From Actinoalloteichus fjordicus (GTDB lineage: Bacteria; Actinomycetota; Actinomycetes; Mycobacteriales; Pseudonocardiaceae), in assembly GCF_001941625.1 (NCBI RefSeq), contig NZ_CP016076.1, positions 3,534,001-3,598,000 of the forward strand: a stretch of DNA of 64,000 bases, in the 5' to 3' direction. How positions within the stretch are numbered: the stretch's first letter is position 1; each line of letters starts with the position of its first letter. Under the pieces are notes generated by a model. It was given only the letters and a program-made list of their open reading frames with translations. It was not told where the DNA came from and did no database searches. This document shows positions 17,347-25,748 of the stretch, piece after piece. The position numbers and the translations under genes are program-made.

Positions 17347-17374
17347 TGAAATCAGCAACATAGTGCTGATTTCA
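17347..17374. promoter_or_regulatory. 11-bp inverted repeat operator between divergent operons
   Basis: TGAAATCAGCA and TGCTGATTTCA are perfect inverted copies separated by ACATAG. The site sits between the XRE gene (start 17486) and the excisionase/FtsK operon. It is the most likely binding site for the XRE repressor. Confidence 0.6.
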
Positions 17375-17485
17375 GCGCGCAATAGGCAGCGCTAGGTCAC
17401 GGGCGCTGGCGAACAACGCCCTGTCGTCTCGCGAATCACCGTGGAGCGGCTAATCTCGGCGCTGAGGCGGAGCGCGGAGGAATAG

Positions 17486-17872
17486 GTGTCGGAAGACTGG
17501 GCGGCAGTCGCCAAGGCGATTGACGAGCGTGTGCACGAGCTGGGCTGGCGCCAGCGGGAACTCGCGGAGCGTTCGCACGTCTCGCAGGCGATCGTCCGCG
17601 AGCTTCAGCACCACACCGTCGAGCGCAGACGCAGCCCGCGCACCCTCGAATCCCTGTCGGTGACGCTGGGCTGGCACCCGCAACACCTGGACGCCGTCGT
17701 TCACGGCCGCACGCCGTCCGAAGTGGACGAACCCGTGACCGACCCGGCCGACACGGTCTGGTCGCGCCTGGAAGGCATCGAGACCCGGCTTGCCGAGATC
17801 ACCGAACGACTCGACGATCTGCACACCGATCTGTCGACGGTGGTACAGCACGTCCGCGACTCGAAGAAATGA
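17486..17872 (+). CDS. XRE-family helix-turn-helix regulator
   Basis: A 128-residue protein. The HTH covers about residues 5-60: AIDERVHELGWRQRELAERSHVSQAIVRELQ, then TLESLSVTLGWHPQHLDAVV. A C-terminal coiled coil (LEGIETRLAEITERLDDLHTDL) should mediate dimerisation. The GTG start follows GGAGG at ideal spacing. Its position opposite the transfer operon, with a palindrome between, fits the KorSA/Pra-type control switch of an integrative element. That role is inferred. Confidence 0.85.
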   Translation: MSEDWAAVAKAIDERVHELGWRQRELAERSHVSQAIVRELQHHTVERRRSPRTLESLSVTLGWHPQHLDAVVHGRTPSEVDEPVTDPADTVWSRLEGIETRLAEITERLDDLHTDLSTVVQHVRDSKK

Positions 17873-18019
17873 CCGTGAATTCGAGCGGCGGAATCGGGTT
17901 TCTCTCATGCCATTGATTCCACTCGGAATGCGCCTGCGAAACCATGCGATGACAGTGCAACTCCGATGCATGACCAGTGCAGAAGCAGCGCAGAACGGCT
18001 ATCTCGGGGGGACGAGCTG

Positions 18020-19621
18020 ATGGCGCGGCCGACCGGCTGGACCGGCGCGAGCGCGTGCGCCTTACAGGCCGCGTTGCGCCTGAGCAACGAGTCGTTCGCC
18101 GCCCGATTGGGAATCGCCGTGCGCACGGTCGCGGGCTGGCATCAGAAGTCGACGACTCGCCCCCGCCCGGAGATGCAACAGCTCCTCGACACGACGTTGG
18201 AACAAGCAGACCAGGCCGTGCGGGAGCGCTTCGCCGCGCTCAGCGCCCGGCCGGAGACCCCCGCGCAGCTCTCTCCCGCCGAGCCCGCTCGACAGGCCGA
18301 ACCGGTCTCCGCCGAGGCGCTGCGGCGGCTGGACTCCGACCACGGCATCAACGACGCGCTCGCATGGCTCGACGACCATGCGGGGTGGGAACCCGGCACG
18401 GCACGCCGTGCGGTCGCCGAGCGGCTGGCAGCACTCGACGTCCGGGAGCTTCGGGACCGAGGCAGCCGACGCGGCAGGGTCGACCAGCGCCGCATCGCCC
18501 ACGCGCTGGCCGCCTACTACCGCGATGTCGTCGAGGATCACGGCCGCTACACCGTCCGACACGACGGCGGCGCCGAGACCGAGACGAGCATCCTGACCCG
18601 ACCGGGCTGGCTGGACCTGAACTGTTCCCTGACCACCGGAGGGGACCGCCTCGCCGTAGACGGCACCCCGGCTGCCGCGCTTCGCCTGGATGCCGAGGCT
18701 GCTGACCACGGGGTGCGCCGACTCGCGGAGACACTGGCGCTCGACATCCGGCTCACCGACATGCCGCTGTATCGCCTGACCGGGACCGCCGTCGACCAGG
18801 GCGGCATCGGCGGAACACTCGCCCTGTCCCGCTTCGTCGAGTACGCCTGCACCATGGACCTTCTGGAAGGCGAACTGGTCGACGCCCTCGCCACCGGGGC
18901 ACCGGTAGAGCCCGGCAGCCTCCCCCTGCGGGATCGACACCTGCCGGATCTCGCCTCGGTACTCGATCTCGCCGGACGTCTCTGCGCGGGCGGCACGCTG
19001 GCGTTGTGCGCGATCGCGCGACCAGCCGACCCGTTTCGCGGACCGGCCGACTACGTCTTGCTGGTGCAGGAACGCTCCGGCCACGTCGTCAACGCCGCTC
19101 GGCGGCTCGCCGTCATCCCGAAGGGCTTCCACCAGCCCATGACCGACGTGCGGGCGGATGCCCGGCTGGGTGCCACGCTGCGGCGGGAGATGGAAGAGGA
19201 GCTGTTCGGCCGAGAGGACATCGACAACACGGTGTCCGATCAACGGCGAGCCGATCCGATGCACCCCAGCCGACTGTCCGCCCCGATGCGCTGGCTGTCG
19301 GAGGAGTTCGGGCGGCTCCGGATGGAGTGCACGGGGTTCGGTCTGAACCTCGTCAGCGGCAATTTCGAGTTCGCCGGAGTGATCGTCGTGGATGACGAAG
19401 ATTTCTGGACACGCTTCGGCGGTGAGATCGAGGCCAACTGGGAATCGCACGGTCTTCGGCAGTATTCGAGCCTGGACAGTGGATTGATCTCGGAGCTGAT
19501 CGGTGAGGTAGCGTGGAGCAATGAGGGCCTGTTCGCAATGTTGCAAGGCCTTCGGAGGTTGAGTGAGATCGGCGGGGACCGCGTGAACCTGCCCGCGATG
19601 AACTGGGAGGTGCGGGAGTGA
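18020..19621 (+). CDS. HTH-NUDIX-like fusion protein, copy 1
   Basis: 533 residues. An N-terminal HTH (about 10-60) reads ALQAALRLSNESFAARLGIA and VRTVAGWHQK. After a linker comes a long domain ending in a NUDIX-like region: RRLAVIPKGFHQP, then LGATLRREMEEELFG, close to the REUxEE box but without a perfect GX5E spacing. A conserved tail has MRWLSEEFGRLRMECTGFGL and NLVSGNFEF. AICEs often carry a nud gene. The C-terminal 400 residues closely match the convergent gene at 19975-21621. The start at 18020 is the first codon before the HTH. Confidence 0.72.
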   Translation: MARPTGWTGASACALQAALRLSNESFAARLGIAVRTVAGWHQKSTTRPRPEMQQLLDTTLEQADQAVRERFAALSARPETPAQLSPAEPARQAEPVSAEALRRLDSDHGINDALAWLDDHAGWEPGTARRAVAERLAALDVRELRDRGSRRGRVDQRRIAHALAAYYRDVVEDHGRYTVRHDGGAETETSILTRPGWLDLNCSLTTGGDRLAVDGTPAAALRLDAEAADHGVRRLAETLALDIRLTDMPLYRLTGTAVDQGGIGGTLALSRFVEYACTMDLLEGELVDALATGAPVEPGSLPLRDRHLPDLASVLDLAGRLCAGGTLALCAIARPADPFRGPADYVLLVQERSGHVVNAARRLAVIPKGFHQPMTDVRADARLGATLRREMEEELFGREDIDNTVSDQRRADPMHPSRLSAPMRWLSEEFGRLRMECTGFGLNLVSGNFEFAGVIVVDDEDFWTRFGGEIEANWESHGLRQYSSLDSGLISELIGEVAWSNEGLFAMLQGLRRLSEIGGDRVNLPAMNWEVRE

Positions 19622-19971
19622 CGGCCCGCTGGCAACACGGAAACGCCAACGATGACACCCAGGAGACCCGTGGTTGGCTGCTCGGCCACTTCATCAATCC
19701 CACCAAGGACATTCGCTCGACGACCGACGTCGAGGTGAAATGGGCGAACCACCCGGCGGGCGACAAGCGCGCCGAGTGGACCACCGACGACCAGCGAACG
19801 ACCCTGCTGTTGATGGTGCAGGGCGAATTCCGGCTGGATCTCACCGACGGCAGTGTCACCCTGGCCAAGCCCGGTGACTACGTGCTCTGGGGACCGGGCA
19901 TCGACCACTCGTGGGAAGCCCTCGCCGATTCCGTGGTCATCACGGTGCGCTGGCCGTCGCTGCCCACCTGA
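19618..19971 (+). CDS. cupin-domain protein
   Basis: 117 residues with a single cupin barrel: TLLLMVQGEFRLDL (first motif, His and Glu replaced in part), then GSVTLAKPGDYVLWGPGIDHSWEA (second motif with PGD and the His of GIDHSW). It overlaps the HTH-NUDIX gene by 4 bp, so the two are made together. It has no signal peptide. It could sense or bind a small ligand for its partner; this is inference. Confidence 0.72.
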   Translation: MTARWQHGNANDDTQETRGWLLGHFINPTKDIRSTTDVEVKWANHPAGDKRAEWTTDDQRTTLLLMVQGEFRLDLTDGSVTLAKPGDYVLWGPGIDHSWEALADSVVITVRWPSLPT

Positions 19972-19974
19972 TCC

Positions 19975-21621
19975 TCACACCGGTAGGACATCAATCTGCG
20001 GGAGATCGACGCGCTCACCGCCGATCTCCCGCAGCCGTCGCAACCCTTGGGCAAACGCGAAGAGTCCTTCGTTGCTCCACGACTCGTCAGCAGCGAGAAC
20101 GGCCACCAGTTCACGATCCAGGCTGGAATACTGCCGCAGGCTGCGTGATTCCCAGTTCGCCTCGATGTCACCACCGAAGCGCGTCCAGAACCGCTCATCG
20201 TCGATCACAAGCAGGCTGGCGAACTCATAGTTCCCACTGACGGTGTTCAGGCCGAATCCCGTGCACTCCATCCGAAGCCGTCCCGGTTCCTCGGACAGCC
20301 AGCGCATCGGCGCGGACAGCCGGCTCGGGTGCATCGGATTCGCTACTCGATTGCCGTCCTCGGTACTGTCCACCTCGGAGTGCCCGAACAGTTCCTCCTC
20401 TAGCTCGCGACGCAGCGTCGCCCCGATGCGGGTGTCCGCCCGGTAGTCTCGCAAGGGCTGATGGAATCCCTTCGGGATGACGGCCAGCCGACGCGCGGCG
20501 TTCACCACCTGTGTCGAGCGTTCTTGAATGAGAAGCACGTAATCGGCGGGTCCCCGAAACGCATCGGCCGGTCGCGCGATCGCACACAACGCCAAGGCCC
20601 CGCCGACGCAAAGCCGCGAACCGAGGTCAAGCATGCCGGCGAGCGAGGGAAGATACCGGTCCCGCAACGGCTGGCTGCCATGACACGGCGTCGCGCCGCG
20701 ACTGACGGCGTCGGACAGCTCGGATTCCAACAGGTCCAGAGTGAGGGCGTATTCAACGAACGAGGCGAGCCCCACCGAGCCGCCGATGTGCGCGGGCTCA
20801 ACGTCGACGGACAACAGCCGATACACCGGGCGGTCAGAGACACGGACTCCCGCCATGACGGCCTCGGCCAACCGATCGACGGCGTAGTGCGGCACGTCGT
20901 GTTCACGGGGCGCCCCCGGCATCACGGCATCCAGCCGAAGCAGGTCCGTGGTCGGTGTGAGCGGGCACCGCAGATCGAGCCAGGACGGACGGGTGAACAC
21001 GGTTGTGTCGATTCCATGGCCGTCAATCCGAGTCCGATAGAAGCCGTGCCCCGGAACGGCCCGGTCGTAGTAGGCCGCCATCGCCTCCGCCAGTGCGCCA
21101 CGTCCCACTCGCGCGGGAAGTCGCCCCGCGATCGCGGTTCGCACGCCCGGTTCGGCCAGCCTCTCGGTGACCCGGTCCTGTGTGGTCTGCGGAGTCCATC
21201 GGGATTGAGTGTCGAGCCAGTCGAACGCGGCGGACAAATCCACAGGGATGGTCCCGAAATCACCGGGGTGGGAGCGAGTCATCACGGTCTCGGGGACGTG
21301 AACGGTCCTCGGCAACGCCGTCCCACCCACGATGTCGGCCGTCCCGAGGGTGTCCCGTGGTGGGGACAGCAGGACATCGATGTCAAGACCGAAGATGCGT
21401 TCGAGAAGGCGTGCGGTGACCGTGCGAACCCGACCGAGCGGCTCCCCATCCGCGCGGTGCCCGGAGAGCAGCCGTTGCAGGTGCCGTGTACTGAGCGTGC
21501 CCGGCTCGCCGTGTTCACGCGCGAAGGTCTCGACGAACTCCGCGAACTCTTCGACGGACTGCCGCCGCTCCTTGATCTTCTGCTCCAGCACTGTCCGGTA
21601 CACGCTCACGAGCCACCCCAC
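19975..21621 (-). CDS. HTH-NUDIX-like fusion protein, copy 2
   Basis: About 548 residues. The N-terminus differs from copy 1 and looks like another HTH (LEQKIKERRQSVEEFAEFVE, LSTRHLQRLLSG). From about residue 130 it follows copy 1 closely: FRGPADYVLLIQERS, RRLAVIPKGFHQPLRD, IGATLRRELEEELFG and MRWLSEEPGRLRMECTGFGL. It is transcribed towards copy 1, ending 3 bp after the cupin gene. GTG codons at 21621 and 21609 are both possible starts. Confidence 0.72.
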   Translation of the reverse strand: MGWLVSVYRTVLEQKIKERRQSVEEFAEFVETFAREHGEPGTLSTRHLQRLLSGHRADGEPLGRVRTVTARLLERIFGLDIDVLLSPPRDTLGTADIVGGTALPRTVHVPETVMTRSHPGDFGTIPVDLSAAFDWLDTQSRWTPQTTQDRVTERLAEPGVRTAIAGRLPARVGRGALAEAMAAYYDRAVPGHGFYRTRIDGHGIDTTVFTRPSWLDLRCPLTPTTDLLRLDAVMPGAPREHDVPHYAVDRLAEAVMAGVRVSDRPVYRLLSVDVEPAHIGGSVGLASFVEYALTLDLLESELSDAVSRGATPCHGSQPLRDRYLPSLAGMLDLGSRLCVGGALALCAIARPADAFRGPADYVLLIQERSTQVVNAARRLAVIPKGFHQPLRDYRADTRIGATLRRELEEELFGHSEVDSTEDGNRVANPMHPSRLSAPMRWLSEEPGRLRMECTGFGLNTVSGNYEFASLLVIDDERFWTRFGGDIEANWESRSLRQYSSLDRELVAVLAADESWSNEGLFAFAQGLRRLREIGGERVDLPQIDVLPV

Positions 21622-21857
21622 CCCGTAGGTCCGTAGATGTCGTCATCAAGTCCGACTCAGGTCATTCCGCTGACCATGAGCTGACGTGATGATGATTTCA
21701 GTCTGACAGGGCTGTAAAGGAGCTGGTCGGACAGGTGACCGACGGAGGGCATTCGCGCCCGCCTCAAGCCGTCGGGCACCGGGAACGCGGCCGGGCAGCC
21801 ATACACCGACACCCCGCCCCGGCCGCGTTCTCCCGACTCGACGGGAGGCCCGACGCG

Positions 21858-22037
21858 ATGGCGAAGACCCCGGACGATCGATCCTCCGACCCGTGGGCAC
21901 CACTGCTCCCGCCGGACAACCCCGCCGCCCAACGAGCACGCTGCGTCGCCTGGCTGACCAGCCGATGTCGGGGCGGCGTGGAGTGCGACTGCGTGCCAGT
22001 GGTGGAGATGTTTCCTACAGGCAATCAGCACCACTAA
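21858..22037 (+). CDS. small hypothetical protein
   Basis: 59 residues with a GGGAGG site before the ATG. PPDNPAAQRARCVAWLTSRCR and then GGVECDCVPVVEMFP show four Cys residues, perhaps a metal knuckle. No family is recognised. It lies between the HTH-NUDIX copy 2 promoter and the HNH gene. Support comes from the ribosome site and composition only. Confidence 0.4.
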   Translation: MAKTPDDRSSDPWAPLLPPDNPAAQRARCVAWLTSRCRGGVECDCVPVVEMFPTGNQHH

Positions 22038-22194
22038 GCCGCCTCCGAGTTGCCATGTCCCATCAGCAACCAGCCACACTCACGGCTACAAACGACGCCT
22101 CGGGACACGCAGGACAGCTCGAAGGAAAATGTCGTATCCGTCCCATTCGATTCATCTCCAAGAGATGAATTGACGTCAACCCTCGCTTTATCCA

Positions 22195-23157
22195 TCACGG
22201 GGAACCATCGAACGCCCGCATTGCAAAATACACCAGGATGCCCACAATTATGGCACCCACAATTACACCAGCCTTGAAATACTTCCAATTCTTTCCATTA
22301 TCGTACTGGTGAATTATCGGCCCGCCGCTCCTCTCCATGAGGGCAACAGATTCTCTCGTTTCACTAGCCAGGGACGTCAATTTTACACTAGTCCCCTCTA
22401 ACTCCTCCCTTGCCTCCCGAACTCGATCAGCAACATAGGAAGATTCAGCCATTTCTTCGGAAGCATTTTTCAGGACTTTGATGAATGGTTGCATCTCCAT
22501 GAAGTTCTCAACTGCCATATTCAAGGAGCCCACATTATCCTCAAGCTTTCGAAGTTCCCCCGCTGAAGCCAGAAGCATTTCAGCCGAGTCGGGAAGATGC
22601 CGCAAGTAGGAAGCAGACTCAGCGAGGATACCTACTGCGTCGTAATCCAGGTACGGGCGTTCGAAGCTTTCGCGAACTAGTTCTCTCAAACTTTCCGCAG
22701 CACTTTGACTAATCTTTGCCAGTTCATTGATGGAATTAGCAATATCCTCCTTTGCCTCTACGACGACGCCTCCCAATATCTCCTCAAGGTCGCGCTTTCC
22801 GAGCACGTCGAGACCCGCCAGTTGCGTAGAGTAGTCCCCCTCACGCGCACGCTTCCATTCAATCAAGAGCGCTTTCGGATATTTTTGCTCCTTGGATTTG
22901 TCATCCACTGGGCCGTGATGCGACGAGCACAGGAGAATGAGATTTCCGAAACTATTTCTTTGAGGAACCGTCAGCAGCGGATCATATCTGGCACTACCCG
23001 GATTCAAGCCGTTAATATGCGCAATTTGAACACTTATACTAGGCTCTTTATCTACGATGCTCATAACTCGATTCGAGCACTGAGGAAAGTAGCATCGCCC
23101 ACGACTTAGCATGAATAGCGCTTCCCGAACACCCGCTTTGTAGTATCTCTTAGCCAC
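22195..23157 (-). CDS. HNH nuclease-like protein with C-terminal membrane anchor
   Basis: 320 residues. The N-terminal HNH module has Cys22/Cys27 (RGRCYFPQCSNR), then His47 (VQIAHINGLNPGSARYDP), Asn72 and CSSHHGPVDD (Cys77, His80, His81). A long helical, coiled-coil-rich middle (residues 120-280) follows. The end is a transmembrane helix AGVIVGAIIVGILVYFAM. Base composition is near 50% GC by eye against about 70% around it, so it was acquired recently. A membrane-linked HNH with a coiled-coil sensor, as cargo on a mobile element, suggests a defence effector (inference). Confidence 0.75.
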   Translation of the reverse strand: MAKRYYKAGVREALFMLSRGRCYFPQCSNRVMSIVDKEPSISVQIAHINGLNPGSARYDPLLTVPQRNSFGNLILLCSSHHGPVDDKSKEQKYPKALLIEWKRAREGDYSTQLAGLDVLGKRDLEEILGGVVVEAKEDIANSINELAKISQSAAESLRELVRESFERPYLDYDAVGILAESASYLRHLPDSAEMLLASAGELRKLEDNVGSLNMAVENFMEMQPFIKVLKNASEEMAESSYVADRVREAREELEGTSVKLTSLASETRESVALMERSGGPIIHQYDNGKNWKYFKAGVIVGAIIVGILVYFAMRAFDGSP

Positions 23158-23272
23158 TTAAACCCCCATAAAACTCGCCTCAAGTTAACCCGACTGTAGC
23201 AGACAGTGATCGTATGACTCCATGTGGTCACCCGGCATCGGTCGTCCGTCGCTCTAGTCGCGTGGAGAAACA

Positions 23273-23300
23273 GCTGCCTCTCCACCCAGGTAGAGGCAGC
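23273..23300. terminator. 9-bp hairpin near attR
   Basis: GCTGCCTCT and AGAGGCAGC pair perfectly around a 10-base loop, between the HNH gene and attR. It may insulate the element end. Confidence 0.4.
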
Positions 23301-23352
23301 AACGCCCTGGACCACCGACTAACTGGCCAAAGACAGCCGTGTGGTTAGTGCG

Positions 23353-23372
23353 CAAGTCCCCCCTCGGACACA
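23353..23372. repeat. attR, 20-bp core copy
   Basis: An exact second copy of CAAGTCCCCCCTCGGACACA, without the rest of a tRNA, marking the right end of the element. Confidence 0.85.
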
Positions 23373-23481
23373 GTTCTGTGGCAGCTATGCCCAGGTTTTG
23401 TGTTCAGTGTTTGAGTGTGTTCGGGCACTGTGTTGTGGTCTGTGAGGCGCACCCTCGTCGTTTTCGGCGGGGGTGTTCGTC

Positions 23482-23955
23482 ATGAGTGGGGCTGTGATCG
23501 GCCCGGTGAATCTCGGGTCTCCGGGGTTGAGTGCCCTTTCTTGTGATTCTCGTTCTGCCGTGTCGGGCGTTCGTCGTGCGTTTCCGTTGCCGGTTGTTCC
23601 GGTACGGCGTAGTAGCACCGTGGTGTACGGGATGGCTGCGGTGGATAGTCGGGGTCGTGTTGCCGACCGCTCTGTCCTACGGGCGTTGGGTTGGGTGCCG
23701 GGTACGCGGATTGATCTGTGTGCCCGCGACGGGCTGATAGTGATCGACCACTCCGCTTCTGGCGTGTCGATGATCACTGTTCAAGGGCATCTTCGGGTTC
23801 CGGCGTCGATCCGGCACCGGGTGGGGCTGGTCGCGGGCGATCGAGTCCTGTTGACTGCCGACCCCGGCAGAAACCAACTCGTCGTGCACCCGCCGGCGGT
23901 CTTGGACGATCTGCTGGCCGCCCGTCACGCCGCGTTGTCCGGCGGTGATCTCTGA
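23482..23955 (+). CDS. AbrB/MazE/SpoVT-like DNA-binding protein
   Basis: About 157 residues. Two swapped-hairpin-like segments appear: STVVYGMAAVDSRGRVADRSVLRALGW with VPGTRIDLCARDGLIVI, and ITVQGHLRVPASIRHRVGLV with AGDRVLLTADPGRNQLVVHP. The second follows the AbrB pattern closely. The stop overlaps the ATG of the integrase gene (ATGA). Such pairs recur in actinobacteria, where the AbrB-like protein probably regulates the recombinase. The ATG at 23482 follows a G-rich site. Confidence 0.72.
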   Translation: MSGAVIGPVNLGSPGLSALSCDSRSAVSGVRRAFPLPVVPVRRSSTVVYGMAAVDSRGRVADRSVLRALGWVPGTRIDLCARDGLIVIDHSASGVSMITVQGHLRVPASIRHRVGLVAGDRVLLTADPGRNQLVVHPPAVLDDLLAARHAALSGGDL

Positions 23956-24995
23956 TGACCGTCTCCGCTTCGCCTTCCTCGAACACGGCCTCGTCGGCTG
24001 AGGTGGATGCCGCCCGGCTGTTGCTGGCTCGCCTCGGGCTGTCGCCGGAAGACCTGATGGCGACACCGGCGAATCGGTCGGTGTCACCGACGTTCGCCGA
24101 GTACATCCCCCTCGTCTCGGCCGCCGTCACCGACGGCACCCGGCGGGTCTACGGCTCCTACTGGAACCGAATCCTGCATCACTGGGGCAACCGTCGGTTG
24201 GACGAGCCGACCCCGTCGGAGATCAAACAGCTCGTGGTGCGCATCAGAGCCGATGTCGTCCCCCGCCGCAACGCCCGAGGCGGTCGAGGCGCCGGGGAAC
24301 ATCTGATCGCCGCCCTGCGATGTGTCTACCGACATGCCGAAGACGACGGCCTGATCACCCGAGCCGACAACCCCGCCCTCAAAGTCCCCAAACCACGGCG
24401 CCTGCCCACCACCCGCCGTGCGGTCGCCGACACTCGACTCGCTGAGATCAACCACGTCGCCGCGACCACCGGTAACGATCCGGCTCTGGATACCTTGCTC
24501 CTGCGGCTGCACATCGAGACCGCCTGCCGCAGGGGCGGCGCCCTCGCGCTACGACCCCAAGACCTCGACCCAACCCAGTGCCTCATCTTCCTGCGAGAGA
24601 AGGGCGAGACGACCCGCTGGCAACCCGTCTCCCCCACCCTCATGGAACACCTCCAGCAACACACCCACGACCGACACGCACCAGCCGCGAAGCAGCTGCT
24701 GCGCTATGCCGACGGCCGCCCCATCACCACCCGCCGCTACGACCACCTCTGGACCCGCCTTGGCCGACACCTGTCTTGGGTGGCCACCCAACAGATCTCG
24801 ACGCATTGGCTGCGCCACACCACGTTGACCTGGGTCGAACGCAACTTCGGCTACGCCACCGCCCGCGCCTACGCCGGACACACCACCACCAACGGCGACG
24901 CCGGAACCACCGCCACCTACGTCCGCGCCGACACCCACGACACCGCCACCGCACTTGCAGCCCTCACCGACGAACCACACCCACTCAGCCGATGA
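23955..24995 (+). CDS. tyrosine recombinase/integrase
   Basis: A 346-residue phage-type integrase. The N-terminal SAM-like core-binding domain spans about residues 30-140 (WNRILHHWGNRRLDEPTPSE). Catalytic residues appear as ETACRRGGALAL (Arg near 188), HWLRHTTLTW (His-x2-Arg near 281-284), AYAGHTTTNGDAG and the nucleophile in TATYVRADT (Tyr near 321). It is coupled to the AbrB-like gene. It lies just outside attR of the tRNA-Leu element and just before a tRNA 3' fragment, so it belongs to a second, probably older, integration module. Confidence 0.88.
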   Translation: MTVSASPSSNTASSAEVDAARLLLARLGLSPEDLMATPANRSVSPTFAEYIPLVSAAVTDGTRRVYGSYWNRILHHWGNRRLDEPTPSEIKQLVVRIRADVVPRRNARGGRGAGEHLIAALRCVYRHAEDDGLITRADNPALKVPKPRRLPTTRRAVADTRLAEINHVAATTGNDPALDTLLLRLHIETACRRGGALALRPQDLDPTQCLIFLREKGETTRWQPVSPTLMEHLQQHTHDRHAPAAKQLLRYADGRPITTRRYDHLWTRLGRHLSWVATQQISTHWLRHTTLTWVERNFGYATARAYAGHTTTNGDAGTTATYVRADTHDTATALAALTDEPHPLSR

Positions 24996-25138
24996 CCACC
25001 ACAACGACATCAATGCCAACCAGGAAGCCCGGCACTTGGCGGATTTCTTTCTGTCAACACTGAAGCAACAACCATGGACGAGAGCGACTCAAGCGTCGTC
25101 GGCGAACAGTTGTCGGGAGACCTCACTAGGGCACTGAT

Positions 25139-25179
25139 CTGCGTCTCTTTGACCCCAGACTGGGGTCAAAGAGACGCAG
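25139..25179. repeat. 19-bp perfect hairpin abutting a tRNA fragment
   Basis: Arms 25139-25157 and 25161-25179 are exact reverse complements around GAC. The core is TTTGACCCCA-GAC-TGGGGTCAAA. The right arm runs into the T-stem of the tRNA fragment, so this looks like an attachment-site arm or duplicated tRNA segment, not a plain terminator. Confidence 0.7.
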
Positions 25180-25200
25180 GTTCAAATCCTGCCGTTCCGA
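25171..25200 (+). other. tRNA 3'-end fragment (attachment scar)
   Basis: T-stem GCAGG, loop TTCAAAT, T-stem CCTGC and acceptor strand CGTTCCGA are present, but no D-arm or anticodon arm precedes them. The antisense reading gives a false TAGFEPASL peptide, a usual sign of tRNA ends. It marks the right edge of an element whose integrase is at 23955-24995. Confidence 0.7.
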
Positions 25201-25208
25201 CGGTCGTG

Positions 25209-25250
25209 AAGCCCCGCTGAACTAGGCGAAAGCCCAGGTCAGCGGGGCTT
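25209..25250 (+). terminator. terminator downstream of tRNA fragment
   Basis: AAGCCCCGCTGA pairs with TCAGCGGGGCTT (12 bp, 18-base loop), followed by TCT. It probably ended transcription of the original tRNA. Confidence 0.7.
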
Positions 25251-25706
25251 TCTGCATTCTGATGTCGATCTTCCCGGTCCGTCCACTGTGGTCCGCTCGG
25301 CGGCTTGCAACTGGTTTTGGGAGGATCCGCTTGACGGACGCGATATGGGGTCGCACCAGCGACGCACGCCAGGTCACGAACGGGCAACGATCCCGTGTTC
25401 ACTCCTGCCCCCGGTATCCGATGCGGGTTGGGGCGGAGAAGTGGCAAGAGACCCTTCCAGCACGTGATCAGACCGGGGCACGCAGGGAGCGCACTCCCCA
25501 AATCCCGCCAGCCGCTCGACGGCCCGCCGACGAAGATCACTGACCTTGGTTGCCCAGGACCGATGCCGACACCATCCTCACCGAACCCGTGAACTCTTCG
25601 GTGTGAACGAAGCGCGGAGCAGATGTGGCGGCGATGTTTCTCAGACCGTGTGACAACGGCTCGCCTCCACCACTCGTCACCGTAAGGAGCGTGGTCGTTC
25701 CTCCCC
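25251..25706. other. gene-free stretch
   Basis: I see no supported gene or repeat here; frames on both strands lack family features. Confidence 0.5.
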
Positions 25707-25739
25707 TACCAGCGGGTCGTCGTTGGAGGCCCGCTGGTA
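25707..25739. terminator. terminator of the Gabija operon
   Basis: TACCAGCGGG and CCCGCTGGTA form a perfect 10-bp stem with a 13-base loop, ending 9 bp beyond the gajB stop. Confidence 0.65.
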
Positions 25740-25748
25740 AGGGCCAGG

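Larger units (their letters stand above)
12367..23372. mobile_element. AICE-like integrative element in tRNA-Leu
   Basis: An 11-kb segment bounded by a 20-bp direct repeat of the tRNA-Leu 3' end. It encodes a serine recombinase next to attL, an FtsK/SpoIIIE translocase, a small membrane protein, WhiB, excisionase-like and XRE regulators, HTH-NUDIX proteins and an HNH cargo gene. An FtsK-type transfer protein without a type IV secretion set is the mark of actinomycete integrative conjugative elements. No replication initiator (RepSA/RepAM/Prim-pol) is recognised, so it may be mobilisable or reduced. Confidence 0.8.

Noticed and set aside
20461-21636. 391-residue plus-strand frame
   Set aside because: Antisense shadow of HTH-NUDIX copy 2, whose own frame matches copy 1 at protein level.
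25166-25540. Minus-strand frame ending TAGFEPASL
   Set aside because: Its end is the antisense reading of the tRNA 3' fragment, a common false gene; no other family feature.
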